Source of the DNA: Apostichopus japonicus
Taxonomy: Eukaryota > Echinodermata > Holothuroidea > Aspidochirotida > Stichopodidae
Length of the DNA: 64,000 nucleotides
Direction of reading: 5' to 3'
Assembly (NCBI RefSeq): GCF_037975245.1
Contig: NC_092575.1
Coordinates: forward strand, 27,625,841-27,689,840
Both the position numbers and the translations under genes were made by a program. The notes under the pieces were generated by a model. It was not told the origin of the DNA. It saw only the letters and a list, made by a program, of their open reading frames with translations, and searched no databases. Within the stretch, counting starts at the first letter, position 1; each line of letters opens with the position of its first letter. Positions 37,201-47,724 of the stretch are shown piece after piece.

Positions 37201-38434
37201 GAATGACAGGAATGACGATAGAGGTGGACGGTACGACAGAGGCCGAGGCAGAGACAGGGACAGAGATGACCGTGGTGGCAGGGGTTAGTTATCAATAGTT
37301 CCGCACAATTATAGCTTACTTTTTGTCTAACATCCCCTGAGAAAACAAATATGATTCATGTTTTTAGCTCATACCAGCATGTAGTGCTGGTTGAGCTATT
37401 GTAATCATGCGCCCTATCTATCCATCTATCTATCTGCCTGTTCAAGCTTGTTAAACTGCTTCTTCTCGTACAGCTGTTGATGGATTTCGATGAAACTTTG
37501 ACACAATCATCATTGGGTAGGGGGACATATAGGATGTTTGGGATTTTCAGGTCAAACGTCATCTAGGGGTCAATAGGGGTCAATTTGTAAAAATATGCAA
37601 ATTGCTTCTTCTCCTACAGATAGCAATGGATATTAATGAAAGTTAGTCATAATCATCTATGACTGGTGGTTCCCATAGGAAGCACACAATTTTTAGATCA
37701 AAGGCAATAAAGGGGTTCCTTAGGGGTCAATCTTAGGGTCAATGCTTCAAATTGCTTGTTCTTGTGCATGGTTCAATGGATTTGGATGAAACTTGGACAC
37801 AATGGTTAATTGGTGGTGGACCATGTGTGTTTGATAGTTTGAGGTCAAAGGTCATCTAGGGGTCATTAGGGGTCAATGTTTGAAAATAGGCAAAATAATG
37901 CTTCTCCTTCAGATAGAAATGACTGTTAATGAAAGTGACAAACATGATACTTGGTATAAAAGCTATCCCTATTAAGTACAAATGTCCAATAGGCTCATTT
38001 ATTAAGAAAGACTTATCCAAATGATCAATCTGGTATGAGCTACTGTACCATTGATGCTCTAGTTTGTAGGATGTTGCGGCCATGTTCTTGAGGTCAGTAT
38101 GTGAGCTAGGTAGAGAAACAGCTGGATTATTGTTTTTAGTAAACAAGATGTCTGAATGGAAAGGATAATTAATGGACATGTGCCTGTATCTAAGATGTAA
38201 CTTTATATGTTGAGGTCATGGTGCCCTATCAGTGGGACAATTTTGCCAATTTAAAAAAAAAATTGTTTTCAGGGAGAGTTCCAAGGAGTGAGGAAGACTT
38301 CTCTGATCATACATTTTACAACTTTTTCATTGTTTTAGAACCAAAAGTTATTGTAATGTTTTTAATAACTTTTTGTTTTGTTTTTTTGGTCAATCTTTAC
38401 TGCAGGTGGTTATCGTCGTGGACCAAGGTACTAA
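19273..38434 (+). CDS. EIF3C: Eukaryotic translation initiation factor 3 subunit C, 19 coding exons
   Basis: Core PCI subunit of eIF3, which binds the 40S subunit and bridges eIF1/eIF5 during cytoplasmic initiation. Coding exons: 19273-19436, 20335-20527, 21002-21118, 22101-22155, 22809-22897, 23218-23333, 23929-24061, 24773-25035, 25975-26074, 26924-27036, 27419-27542, 29425-29890, 30786-30985, 31335-31460, 33890-34043, 34927-35170, 35990-36143, 36848-37283, 38406-38434. All are GT-AG and in phase; total about 1091 aa against 913 in human. The N-terminus [20 protein letters not shown] is the family's acidic start. [46 protein letters not shown] and [13 protein letters not shown] mark the conserved core; the PCI domain lies around residues 790-990 ([22 protein letters not shown]). 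The C-terminus is Arg/Gly/Asp/Asn-rich (about 1000-1091). The extra length is mostly a Glu/Lys repeat in exon 12 plus the expanded RGG tail. The ATG sits in a good Kozak context (accATGG). Confidence 0.96.
19440..20245. mobile_element. Palindrome-rich MITE-like insertion in EIF3C intron 1
   Basis: The interval is bounded by similar phrases (atacttata near both ends) and contains several hairpins: TATTCGCACG (19463-19472) pairing with CGTGCGAATA (19481-19490), a perfect 22-base palindrome centred on ACGTGCACGT at 20208-20229, and repeated GTGCGAATA. A G-run lies near 19967-19975. No ORF; family and ends uncertain. Confidence 0.4.
25661..26030 (+). repeat. Tandem duplication spanning EIF3C intron 8 / exon 9 boundary, with decayed exon copy
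   Basis: Two copies about 189 bases apart: 25661-25820 and 25850-26030. The second contains the real exon 9 start (25975). The first contains a matching acceptor and exon copy from 25773 that hits an in-frame TAA at 25819-25821, and the homology fades after this point. The flanking intron phrase ccaacgtatcaaccca also repeats. Confidence 0.85.
25773..25821 (+). pseudogene. Decayed duplicate of EIF3C exon 9
   Basis: After an AAAG acceptor it repeats the first 15 codons of exon 9 ([15 protein letters not shown]), with one silent change, then reads a stop where the true exon has GCA. It has no nearby donor matching the true exon end, so inclusion would truncate EIF3C. Confidence 0.75.
27590..28872. 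repeat. 20-bp minisatellite, about 64 copies, in EIF3C intron 11
   Basis: The unit is close to ggtacactggagctcataca with a 20-base period. Variants (cacaca, atgcagg, ctgacac) are scattered. A 200-base higher-order block is repeated: the rare variant acaagggtac occurs at 28461 and 28661. Because 20 is not a multiple of three but the unit lacks stops in one reading, long spurious ORFs arise. Each unit holds CAGGTAC, resembling a splice donor. Confidence 0.95.
28900..29420. repeat. Degenerate direct repeats before EIF3C exon 12
   Basis: Phrases of the form gtggattatctct and ctctgctaatatg recur at irregular 40-60 base spacing up to the acceptor of exon 12. This looks like an old, diverged minisatellite. 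Confidence 0.6.
29425..29890 (+). CDS. EIF3C: EIF3C exon 12 with Glu/Lys tetrapeptide repeat
   Basis: The 466-base exon encodes residues 490-644. It begins [19 protein letters not shown] and continues into a coiled-coil-like E/K/A stretch. From about 29592 to 29805 it is an uninterrupted run of roughly 18 tetrapeptides of the form (T/A/P)EEK. Vertebrate EIF3C has only a short linker of about 20 residues here. The exon leaves at GGCT|GTGAGT and joins 30786 in phase 1. Confidence 0.88.
30535..30760. repeat. TA dinucleotide tract and 14-bp AT-rich minisatellite in EIF3C intron 12
   Basis: A (TA)n tract from about 30535 passes into about 14 copies of a 14-base unit (tatatatacacatc). It ends about 25 bases before the exon 13 acceptor. 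The ORFs reading [13 protein letters not shown] come from this repeat. Confidence 0.92.
31785..33725. repeat. 67-bp tandem array, about 29 copies, in EIF3C intron 14
   Basis: Nearly identical 67-base units, each containing cctgttgttgtccttggtca and catataacacaat. Units differ at a few fixed positions (tagacc/tgtacc/tatacc, aaatag/aaacag, tttaat/ttaaat). The outermost units are the most diverged. The array ends about 165 bases before exon 15. Confidence 0.96.
33985..34560 (+). repeat. 97-bp tandem array duplicating the EIF3C exon 15 end and donor
   Basis: The GTGAGT donor with its upstream coding bases recurs at 34044 (true donor), 34141, 34238, 34330, 34427 and 34524, spacing 97, 97, 92, 97 and 97. 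Each copy carries about 60 bases of exon 15 ([19 protein letters not shown]) and about 35 bases of intron. Short ORFs in this interval are repeat artefacts. Confidence 0.9.
36848..37288 (+). CDS. EIF3C: EIF3C exon 18: end of PCI region and RGG-type tail, with alternative stop
   Basis: Encodes the end of the PCI region ([15 protein letters not shown]) followed by Arg/Gly/Asn/Asp repeats of the type [14 protein letters not shown], encoded by near-perfect DNA repeats from about 37100 to 37230. Splicing at 37283|GTTAGT to 38406 adds GYRRGPRY and a stop, resembling the aromatic end of other EIF3C proteins. If the intron is kept, the frame stops at once at 37286-37288. Confidence 0.85.
   Translation, partial: ASWDEPASTIVIHRCEPTKLQNLALRLADKVSNLVENNERLLDFRQDRNWKQNDNRHNYGKDRGGYQNRDRGGYNRGRGGYHNRSGNRGRYRNDRNDGDRGGRYRNDRNDGDRGGRYRNDRNDDRGGRYDRGRGRDRDRDDRGGRG
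37365..38066 (+). mobile_element. Hairpin-ended dispersed repeat, short copy in EIF3C intron 18
   Basis: About 0.7 kb, homologous to the 7823-9095 repeat in reverse orientation. The left end has the hairpin (agctcataccagcatg...tgctggttgagct) and the right end is ctggtatgagctactgtacc then attgatgctctag. The interior has three degenerate direct repeats of about 130 bases, each with a phrase like aggtcaaaggtcatctaggg. The shorter length fits internal deletion or different repeat number. No ORF of note. Confidence 0.6.
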
Positions 38435-39706
38435 ACACAGGTTCATAATGGCTCCTGGTTGACAAGAACAGAATAGACACATCATGTCACATTCAAATCT
38501 ACAGGCTGGATCTTCACTTCTATACCTCTCTCTGTGACAAGGAGTAAGACACATCTCGATGATGCAGGCCTTTATGAGATCCATGAGCAGGTCACAAGGT
38601 CAAATACCTTCCATTAAGGGCCACTCACAACAGCAGCCCATTGTGCACTCCTTATTGTGGAATACAATGCCATGTAGATGGGATACCCTGTGGCTTGCAT
38701 AAATGTGGGGGATTGTCATTGCACAATTCTTTTGTGAAAGTTTAGCAACATGTACCATGTACTTGTCTGTGTGCAGCAGCTGTACATAGTTATGAACTCC
38801 TTGTTATTGTATTTTAATGAAGATTGTTGTCAGTTGCTATGGTGATTCATACTGATTGCTTTGGTGATGGCTAGCACCATTCTAGAAGCATCTCAATGGA
38901 ATTGTGTAACTGGTAATCCTTAACATTTAAGTAATTCTGTAACTTGTTACTAATTATCATGGTTATTTTCTTTGCATGAAGTCCTCTCAGAAGCATTACG
39001 TTAAAAATAATTGCTAGGATCGGGTATATTTCAGTGAATTGTAATGTAATATTTTGTTTGTTTATTGAACTTTTGAAGTTAAGGAATGTAATAGTTCATA
39101 TTGAAATTTCAGAAACAGTTTGAAATGATGTTAACTCACAGTGGCTGCAGAGTTAACAATATTTGTATGTTGACAAGGTGAAGAGCACCTGTATAGATGA
39201 TTTATAAGTCTTTCCAATTATCTAAGTAACTCAGAATCAGCTATTCTGATTGGTTTCAATAAGCTCAGTTAATTGGAATTGGTTACTCTGATTGGTGGAT
39301 AGAATTCCTCAACATTAATAAATTGATCTGTTACTGTTTCGTACAAAAGATATGTCTATTCTACATCCACATAAAGACGTAACGATTCCATCAAGAATTC
39401 AAGAACTCACCGTTTAGACGGTGACTGGACACGGTGTGTTGGGGAGGGGGACATGGAAGTTGTTAGAGTAGAAGTATTGAAGTTGTTAGATTAGAAAATT
39501 AAAGGATGAGGGGTCTACCACACTCTCTTTAGGTATTTGTGGCTTTGTAATTCAATGTGTTTTCTTCAAATGACTCTCTGTGACAGAGTTTTGAAGATAT
39601 TGGTATCTTTATGTTAGTTTCATTTTGTTGTGTTTATCAGTGCTTAAGGTGATTATCATGAGAAAAGGATTCTGATTATGTTGCTCTGTCATTAGAGACC
39701 AATAAA
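38435..39706 (+). other. EIF3C: EIF3C 3' UTR with polyadenylation signal
   Basis: The stretch after the TAA at 38432-38434 has no coding potential. The hexamer AATAAA at 39701-39706 is the first well-placed plus-strand polyadenylation signal I see and would give a 3' UTR of about 1.3 kb. No transcript is available to fix the end. Confidence 0.5.
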
Positions 39707-40909
39707 ATATGGAAGGTACCAATATTTGTGACTTTGAATCATATTTTTTTCATAAATTCATCTTGCAAGCTTTCTAATATCTTGAAAGTGTTACCACTAG
39801 CAGGCACAAAAATAAAACTGAAATGTCACTTGAGGATACCCAATGTCACTGCAGTAGTCTGGGCTGGGCTCAGGTCTAACCAAAGCTACAGTATGAAATG
39901 TTTCTCAAAAGGGAGTGAGGGCAGTATTGAAGAATGCAGCATGCATAGTCTCCGAATGTGTGACTTGATTAATTCGTTTCAGCTTTGAGTATGTTTTTGT
40001 ATGCTGCTGTGTTGGACAAATCTAACTATAATAGTAATTACCGACTTTGCAATCGGTGTTGAAGTCATTGCAGACTTTACAGTCACTAGTCCCCGCAACA
40101 TTTTGCAAGGTTGGTAAGAGCCACTCCACAGTTTTCCCATTTGGGAAACCAAAAAGAACACTTAATTTGTTAATGTTCCATAAATGCTTTAGGGAGAGGG
40201 AGGTATCTGAATGGAAAGAGCTATTACTTCTAACAAGGAAGTATATTTTGCCAGTCATTTTGATGTGTAACCCAGCACTTCCGTTTTTAGTCCATGAGGC
40301 ATATAGAAAAATGGAAGTCAATAATCTGTTTGTTTCACAGGTTTGTTAATTGTATTCTTGGATCAATTTACATGCTGAGACTTTATTTTCATAACAGACT
40401 ATCTCAGGAGATTTGATGCATTCAATGTGAACTGGTTATTTACTCAATTACAAGAATGTTAGCAATGTTGAATCACACCCATGGCCTCTTGGTATTCTCT
40501 GGTACATGAATGGTGTGACCATATTTGATATTCCTGTCTGCTAGCTTCATCACCAAAAGTATCATTTGATACTGATGATTTTAAAATAACTCCAAAGTCT
40601 CCTCTTTTGGTATTAAACAATTGGTATTAGCATATAATTAATAACTTGTGATGGCATGAAAAAGGCTTCTACCAGTTTGATCAATAGTACCATTGAGCTC
40701 ATCCACCACAAAAATGAAAACTGGTGTAATAAACAAAATGCATCTTCATAATGACAGAAAAATGATTACTTCCAGAAGTATATTTGTATGTTCATTTCTT
40801 TCTTAATGCCCCACATTCAGCTAAATCAACTTGTGCAACAAAGTGGTTAAAGTTACTGTTCTTATAAAAACTAATAAAAACCTGCAATTTGTCCTCCCCA
40901 TTGTATGGT
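39707..40909. other. Convergent intergenic region / METTL16 3' UTR
   Basis: About 1.2 kb between the EIF3C polyadenylation signal and the METTL16 stop. Minus-strand AATAAA hexamers (TTTATT on the plus strand) occur near 40381 and 40436 and are candidates for METTL16 3' processing. I see no gene or clear repeat here. Confidence 0.4.
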
Positions 40910-42058
40910 TCAACCTTTTGTTTCCTTTGTGATATGGTTCTTGACATACTGAGCTATTTGATGTAATAATTCTCTGCTTTGTCCAGCATCACAGGAAAAT
41001 ACAACCTCTATCACACCTTTGGTGACAATTTTAACCTCTAGAATAAATTTAATTAAAGGACCTTGGTCTGCATCAGACCCTGACCCTGGGTCACTTGAAC
41101 TCATGCATATTGCAGAGTGCACATGTTGCCCTGAGGCTGGTCTCCATGAACCTTTAGGAGGATGGGCCTCTTCCTTCTGCAATGCATATTCATCGATCTT
41201 TACTTTACATTCTTGTGCATCATCACCCTCATGAATATTGATCTTATTATGTAAATTATTCCTCAAGTCACACAAAGGTTTTGTCGTAGTTGGCAAGCAT
41301 TCTTTTTCAGTCACATTTGACGATGGTACCTGATATTGTTCGGTGCCACTGATATCTCCATGGCAACCCATACCATCAATTCCATCCTTAATAACAGCAG
41401 CCTCTGAGTTGGTCAATTTTCTTCGTTTCACCGTCGGCTTGCCTTCCAAAAGATCATCGCAATCTTCTTCTCTCCACGTCACATGTCTCTCTTTCCTCTT
41501 GATCAACAAATCTTTTTTCTCTTCGCAGCAGAAATCACAGTCTTTTCTTGTACTTCTTTCCACGATACCTTCCTTGTTTGTTTTGACTTGAGCTAGAGTA
41601 TTGTTGTTGTCTTGAGAGTGGTCTCTCTCTGACTCACTAAGAACCATTGATCTAGTGCTCTCAGAATGAGTAGAGCTGCCATTCAGAGCTGGATCAAGTA
41701 AAGGCGTCTCAAGACCGGTATCGATATGTCTGTCATCTCTTTGAACTGGTGCTGACTCATCTAGTATACCTTGATTATATATAGTATTCCCAGCATCAGC
41801 AGTTTGAATTATCTTCTGTGTATCACCGGGTGACCATTGAGTAGGTGTATGAGTAGCTGGATGACCAGAAACAGATGCATGTGAAGTGCTAGTCTCTTGA
41901 ATCGGTCTTGACGCGGTTTCCTGCAGTTGTTTCTTCTGACCTTTCTTTGATTTGGATTGGCGTCTCTTCCTTCTCTGGTGAGACCACGTGTTCCTGTTTG
42001 CTACAAGTTCAAACTTTGGGTTCCACTTTGTACTAACTAATTGCTTGGTGATAGCCAT
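40910..42058 (-). CDS. METTL16: METTL16 terminal coding exon (exon 7)
   Basis: This single 1149-base exon encodes residues 385-766 of METTL16. It opens directly after an AG acceptor with an in-frame ATG, which could mislead a gene caller into a separate 382-aa gene. The preceding exon 42631-42446 joins in phase 0, and the C-terminal 60 residues carry the family's hydrophobic VCR-like block. The middle is basic then acidic low complexity (KRRQSKSKKGQKK near its start) and is probably disordered. Confidence 0.85.
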   Translation of the reverse strand: MAITKQLVSTKWNPKFELVANRNTWSHQRRKRRQSKSKKGQKKQLQETASRPIQETSTSHASVSGHPATHTPTQWSPGDTQKIIQTADAGNTIYNQGILDESAPVQRDDRHIDTGLETPLLDPALNGSSTHSESTRSMVLSESERDHSQDNNNTLAQVKTNKEGIVERSTRKDCDFCCEEKKDLLIKRKERHVTWREEDCDDLLEGKPTVKRRKLTNSEAAVIKDGIDGMGCHGDISGTEQYQVPSSNVTEKECLPTTTKPLCDLRNNLHNKINIHEGDDAQECKVKIDEYALQKEEAHPPKGSWRPASGQHVHSAICMSSSDPGSGSDADQGPLIKFILEVKIVTKGVIEVVFSCDAGQSRELLHQIAQYVKNHITKETKG

Positions 42059-45000
42059 CTAAAGACAATGAAACCGACAAAGGAAATATTCTTCAATTTT
42101 GGAAACAAAACAAAGGTTGAAGTCTTGATGCAGTTTGTTTCTTCAAGTGGTTTGAATTTCTGTATAATAATAGATTCTATCACTTTACAGAAGCTACAGG
42201 TCAAAAAACTCCTGTAAATCTTGCCAGTAAATGAGCCTAGGTACTTTTTAATGCAGCATATTGACACAAAAACTAAAACAAAATTAATGTTGGGTTGCTA
42301 CTCAAATTTGACCTTTTAAGCTTACCAATCAAATCTTTCATTTTGCTACAATCACAATATTGGACAGATGTTAATTATAAAACAAATTGGATGTTCACAG
42401 AAGCTATTGATATTATCGGCCGTAATGAAATAAAAACATACGCACCTTGAGATTTTTCATTATTTCTTCCATTGCCATGGCAACAGCTAAGATTTTCTCC
42501 TGTCTACCTCTGCTTTGTTTCCCGCCTCTGGAACCAGGTTCAAGTTTCTGGAACAGTTTATCGATGTAAGTTGGAGGAACCTGTATAGCTAATGGAGGCT
42601 TCTCTTTTAATTTCTTCTTACCAGGTGAATGCTGCAGTTATTAATGTTCAAGAATGAAGAGAATGTTAACATTAATAGGTCAAATTAAATGTAAGCTGTA
42701 TGAACTCAATAGTCAGCATGCTAAAATGGATGAGCTGACCATTCCCAGATAATAGAAATGGTTAGATCAGTATCTCAGTGATGGAAATGGTTCTGACTTG
42801 TGGCAATACAGAAGACTGAAAAGGAGACCCAGCTTGAGAATCCATTTCCTACGATCATCTCAATCACCACAAGGTGCACTACATCTTTAATTAGTTTAAT
42901 TAATTAGTTTCAGCTGAAGACAATCATGTTTACTTTAGGGTTATCATGCACTTTCTCTTTTCAAGGTTCAAAGTTTCATGTAATAAGATGAATTAGCTGT
43001 CATATGGCTATTTTTGGCAAACCCCAAATAAGGTTATGAGCCACATACCAGCAGCGGGTAGGTCGATCCATGTATGTTTTTAATGACGACCTTTTCATCA
43101 AATGTTACCCATAGTTTGTTCTTTACCTTCTTTGCTGTTCTCTGGTACGACCAAGCAACGCCCCACCGCATTGTTCGCCCCTGACAGAACTCTGTTGTGG
43201 TCCATGTTGGTACCTGCAATAGAGTACTGGAAGTCAGAATGGACTCTGCCATGATACCATTTACAAATCTAGCTTTTACAGCAATCTTTCTGTAATTTAA
43301 AACATGAACTAAATGCACACAAATAAGAACTCAACGTTCTAAATCACCATGGAGTAAAACTCTGCCTAATTATCATCTTACTCTAAGAACGGACAAATCA
43401 TCTACAAGGTCACGACATTGACTTCCCAGTTTAGTTTGCAACCTGCAGGCATCCTCCTTTACCGAATCAGCTCCTAGGAATATAAAAATACTACCAGGCC
43501 CAACTACAATAAGATTAATTAATACAGGATTTTAATCAGATAAAAGTCTTAAATAAATGAAGCATGTATTTATACCTTCTCTTTCTTCAGTTCTGCAACA
43601 ACTTGTCCAACACTGGACTTTTTACCCAGCATTGAAGTGAACCAACTGCAGAGAGAAAAGATCAAAGCCAATCTTCTAAAATTATGTTTTTCATTTTTTT
43701 TTATATCATATATTATTCTAACACCATTTATAATCAATCATATGTCAAAGCTTGTAGCATCTGGATGACTCACACAGAGACATTGTTAAACAATCCGAGA
43801 TTGAAGGTTTAAGGTGTCATTTTCACCAAAATGCAAGACCTTAGAAATAGCAATAGTCTAAGAATATCTGCTAACCCTTCTTATGACCAAATCACAGTGG
43901 ATAGTTCATATTTTTTTTTAATTAGTTATGTTAATTGGTTAATTAACTGGTAATACAATCAGATGTATGACAAGGTGTTTGAAGGATCAATCTTTATATA
44001 ATAATATATGTAGTCTTTTGCACTGGAGCTCTCTACAATTTTGAGATAGATGGACTTACAGGACTCGGTCTGCAACTTGGCAACTCTCTGAGATCATCTT
44101 CTTCACAAATTCTACTTCTCCTCCTTCCACGATCATCTCTCCCTCATCCGCTGTACTGACAGAGCTTGGTTCCGGACGGTCACAGCTTCTAGATGACATG
44201 AAACCCTGAGCTTCCAAAAGATTGCCAAAGAATGGTGGGTTGCACATGGTGAAGTGAAACTTTGGCTGTTTGTACTCAGATGAGTTTAGCAAGTCTAAGA
44301 AAAGACTCTCATTAGTATTTTCGATCACTGTTGACAGGGAAATAGTGAACAGTTTGAAAAGCAAGCAAATGTGTTTACTGATGTTTGTAAATCCTCAGTG
44401 TCTCCAGAGATCATGACTGTCTCATAATATATTGTATTCACCATTTTAACAATGCAAGGCTTTTGACCAGAGGTAATACACAATCTTGAAACAAATGTTC
44501 CAGCCAGTCAATTGATTCTAACGGTTCCCTTTTACCTTTTTATCTTTGGTTATGTTGGAAAGATTGATCATTTTTGAAGACCTACCAATCAATGTATGCA
44601 ATTTCCATGACTGCCATATAATTAAGAATTGTAGGAAACCTTCATCAGTACATTGTAGTACTTATAATATATAATATAATTACCCTTCACCAAATTTTTT
44701 TGGAAAATGTCAATTTCAGACAAACCAAATCACAACAGCCATTGCATAACACTTTGTTAAAAATTAATCGGACCCAATTACTTGGAATTTCATCAGAATA
44801 AAACTTTTAAAGGTATTTAAGTAAGTACAAATCATATGATGATGCGAGCTGCTATTTCCATATGACTCCACACTGAATAACAGCTATTATCTAGAACAAT
44901 GTGTAACAATGAAAATACCCATCATGCCTCGGTTCATATTCCAAGACTATTCTGTTTCTGACAGAAGGGACTTAATGCTCCTTCTTCTCACCCTCAAGTT

Positions 45001-46440
45001 AAAAATTAAAAACTAGCATATTGCAGCACTTGCTCTCACCTCTTATTTGGTGGCCCAGTTTATTTACTTCCACATTTTCATTTGCATACTGAAGGCCCAA
45101 GGGATCCACTTCAAGGGCCCAAAAGTGCCAGCCATTCATCTTGGCTCCAAGAAGAGGATAAATGCATGATGTACCACATCCTATAGAAAGAAGGGGAAAA
45201 AACAAAAACATTTGACAAAAGAAGGCATAGATGCTGGTTGTTACAATACAAAGCAAGAACATCACTTGGTTGATAAAACCAGAAGTTATATATTCTTCAA
45301 TCCATACATTTATCTCGTCATTAACTGTAAAATAAGTTTGGATTGGACATAAAATAATATTTGCTGATAGAGCAGGTCAAGTAAAGTTCTTTAGTAAACA
45401 CTTTGTAGCTTATTAAACATTTGATCATCCTCATTTATGGAGCGCGATGCATGTTAAAGGTCGAGGGAAGTGGTGTGGGAAGGTGTGAAGATGTAGATCA
45501 GTAGTTCTCCAACTTTTTTAGACAACCACCCCCTTCGACCATCTTGAACTGTCCCAATGCCCCCTCCCCTGCCCCCTCCCCTACCCCCTCCCCTGGACCT
45601 ACCGTTCATAGTCGGCCGCTCAAGCGAGCAATCAGATTGTCCAAAGATATGCATATAGGAATTAAAAAATAGCCTAAGATGATGAATTTTCTCTCAATAA
45701 TTTTTTTTTTCGCAGTTAACTTTTTCTGTTTGCAATAACAACAAAAACCTGCAGAAGGCAGGCATACTGTGAAACTGGTATAGAGAGTAATCGCCAGAGA
45801 CCCCCAAATCAGTGCCAAAGCCCCCCTACTCCCCGTGTACCGCCCCCCTGACTCCTGAGACTTCCCAACCCCCCAGGGGGCAGCAGGGACCACTTTGAGA
45901 ACCACTGATCTAGATGAACAAAACATCCCCATTGCTGTTTAAAATTTACAGTATAAAGAAGCTATTCACAAACATTAATCATACCCAAAACTCCAAAATC
46001 TAGACATAAAACATGTATGCTCAAAGTCAAACCATTAAAAATTAAATGTCAATTTAAACAATTTCAATATAAAGATGAACTAATGACAAAGTATACCTGT
46101 TCATCCAGTGATGCTTACCTATGTCAATTCCCCAGATACTGCCTATGTTTGGGGTACCTTCTAATAAATCCTCCAGCCAGTGAATGTAATTCAGTCTGAG
46201 CGGAACCGTTGGTATAATGTGATCCAATGGCACATCTAGCTTTATGTCAAAATCTTCCTTTAAAAGCGTACATGTCAGAGCCTTCAGAGCTTCTGGGTCT
46301 TTGAAGTCAAGAGAAGCTTTACCCTTGTCACTGAATGTTAGGAAACTCTTGAAGTCTGGATACTTCTCTCCAAGCTTTGAAAAGTCTGGTCTATTATGTT
46401 TGTACAAGTTTCTTGGATGCATAAATTTATTCAGAGCCAT
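40910..46440 (-). CDS. METTL16: METTL16, RNA N6-adenosine methyltransferase, 7 coding exons
   Basis: Methylates the ACAGAGA-box adenosine of U6 snRNA and, in vertebrates, MAT2A 3' hairpins. Coding exons: 46440-46119, 45180-45040, 44327-44060, 43645-43576, 43213-43049, 42631-42446, 42058-40910 (stop). Junctions are GT-AG and in phase; about 766 aa (human 562). The N-terminal RNA-binding module starts MALNKFMHPRNLYKHNRPDF. The Rossmann SAM site is IDIGCGTSCIYPLLG near residue 105. The catalytic NPPF is at 184-187 (MCNPPFFGN), the same position as in human. TEFCQGRTMRWGVAWS follows in exon 5. The C-terminal about 60 residues (LIKFILEVKIV, LLHQIAQYVKNHI) resemble the second vertebrate-conserved region. 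Exon 7 encodes a long, poorly conserved Ser/Asp/Lys-rich linker, which explains the extra size. An upstream in-frame ATG at 46482 exists, but the family start favours 46440. Confidence 0.95.
45499..45907. mobile_element. Short non-autonomous hAT element in METTL16 intron 1
   Basis: 409 bases with inverted ends of the type CAGT(A/G)GTTCTC at 45499 and GAGAACCACTG ending at 45907, typical of Charlie-like hAT elements. The flanks ATGTAGAT (45491-45498) and ATCTAGAT (45908-45915) are an 8-base target duplication with one mismatch. The interior is C-rich and non-coding. Confidence 0.8.
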
Positions 46441-47254
46441 GACTCGAGAGGCAACCAATATAATTGGAATGGGAAGTAACAACTAACACACTGCAGTGGT
46501 AAATATCCGCCTTTTTCTCTTTTGAAAGAAATAAATGAGAGCCAAACTTGAATTAATGAATCAGTATTCTATACATGATAGTGTATGCGTAATTTGATGC
46601 TGGGCTACGACTAGGTCTTACTTTTATCTACAGTTGCCCAGGACCTTGGGTCCCGCTAACTGTGTAAGGGACCAGTCCATAACCTTCAGTACAGTTGCCT
46701 GTAACAGTGTTAATGCAGGGAGCTGCTGATAGTTGATACACAGTAACTTTTTAGCAGGTTAGGCATAGCATAGCCAATTTTTAAACCGACAAGTCTGTTT
46801 TCTAATACTTAATAATATTCTGAAGTGAAAGGTAACATGAACCTTTGTTAACTATCGAAGAAGCTTGATAAAAAAAAGTAGTTTTCTATTACGTATACTC
46901 TTTTGTCTTACGAATGCGGTTGAATTGTTTAGTGCCACTGCTTTTGAAGATTCGACGCGCGTTGGTCGCACGTGTGTGTCGTACATAAGTACTTGGCCTA
47001 GTTACGCGAAATATTGTTTTGACTTTGAAGACAGAACATATGTATTATTCCTTCCACTCAAAGCTCAGGCCAATTTCAAAATTGCGGGTAGATGACAACG
47101 TGATAATAAAATATTGCATGTTGATATCAATTAACATAACAGGTTCATCATTTTATTGTATTTCCTTCATGTTATACAAAATAATACTAGCATAAAGAGC
47201 CATAAAAAGTGTTTTAAATCTGGATGTAGAAAAGGTTGAACAACCAGACATAAT
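46441..47254. other. METTL16 upstream region
   Basis: Contains the METTL16 5' UTR and presumably its promoter. I see no second gene. The 76-aa ORF at 46865-47095 matches nothing I recognise and lacks support. Confidence 0.35.
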
Positions 47255-47724
47255 CAGGGGCGGATCCAGGATTTTGAGAAAGGGGGGCCGACATCCCGAT
47301 GGTAGCACTTTAGTGATTTGCGTCCTGGGGGAGGGGTCTAGGGGGAGGGGTTGTCCCCCTCCCCCTTGGAAATTTTTGGTTAATTGTGAGTGCTTAGATG
47401 CAAAATGGTGAAACATTTCGCCAAAAACTAGAAAAACCAGAAACGTTGCAGACACGCTTTTTTTGTGCACATATTTTTTCTCGATAGACATATTTAACAA
47501 CGTTCAACAGTGCATGTACAATGGATACACTATTATTGCGTCGATTCGTTTTTTCTTTTGCGCGAAAATTATGACACCAGATTCACCCCAAGAAAAAACA
47601 TAAAACAAGATATATTCAATGAGATAATTATGATATACTTATTAATGAAAGGGGGGTGTAGGCGGTTTTACACTATCTAACGCAACGCAGTCGCTAAGAA
47701 CCTGAAGTATTTTTAAGGGAGGGC

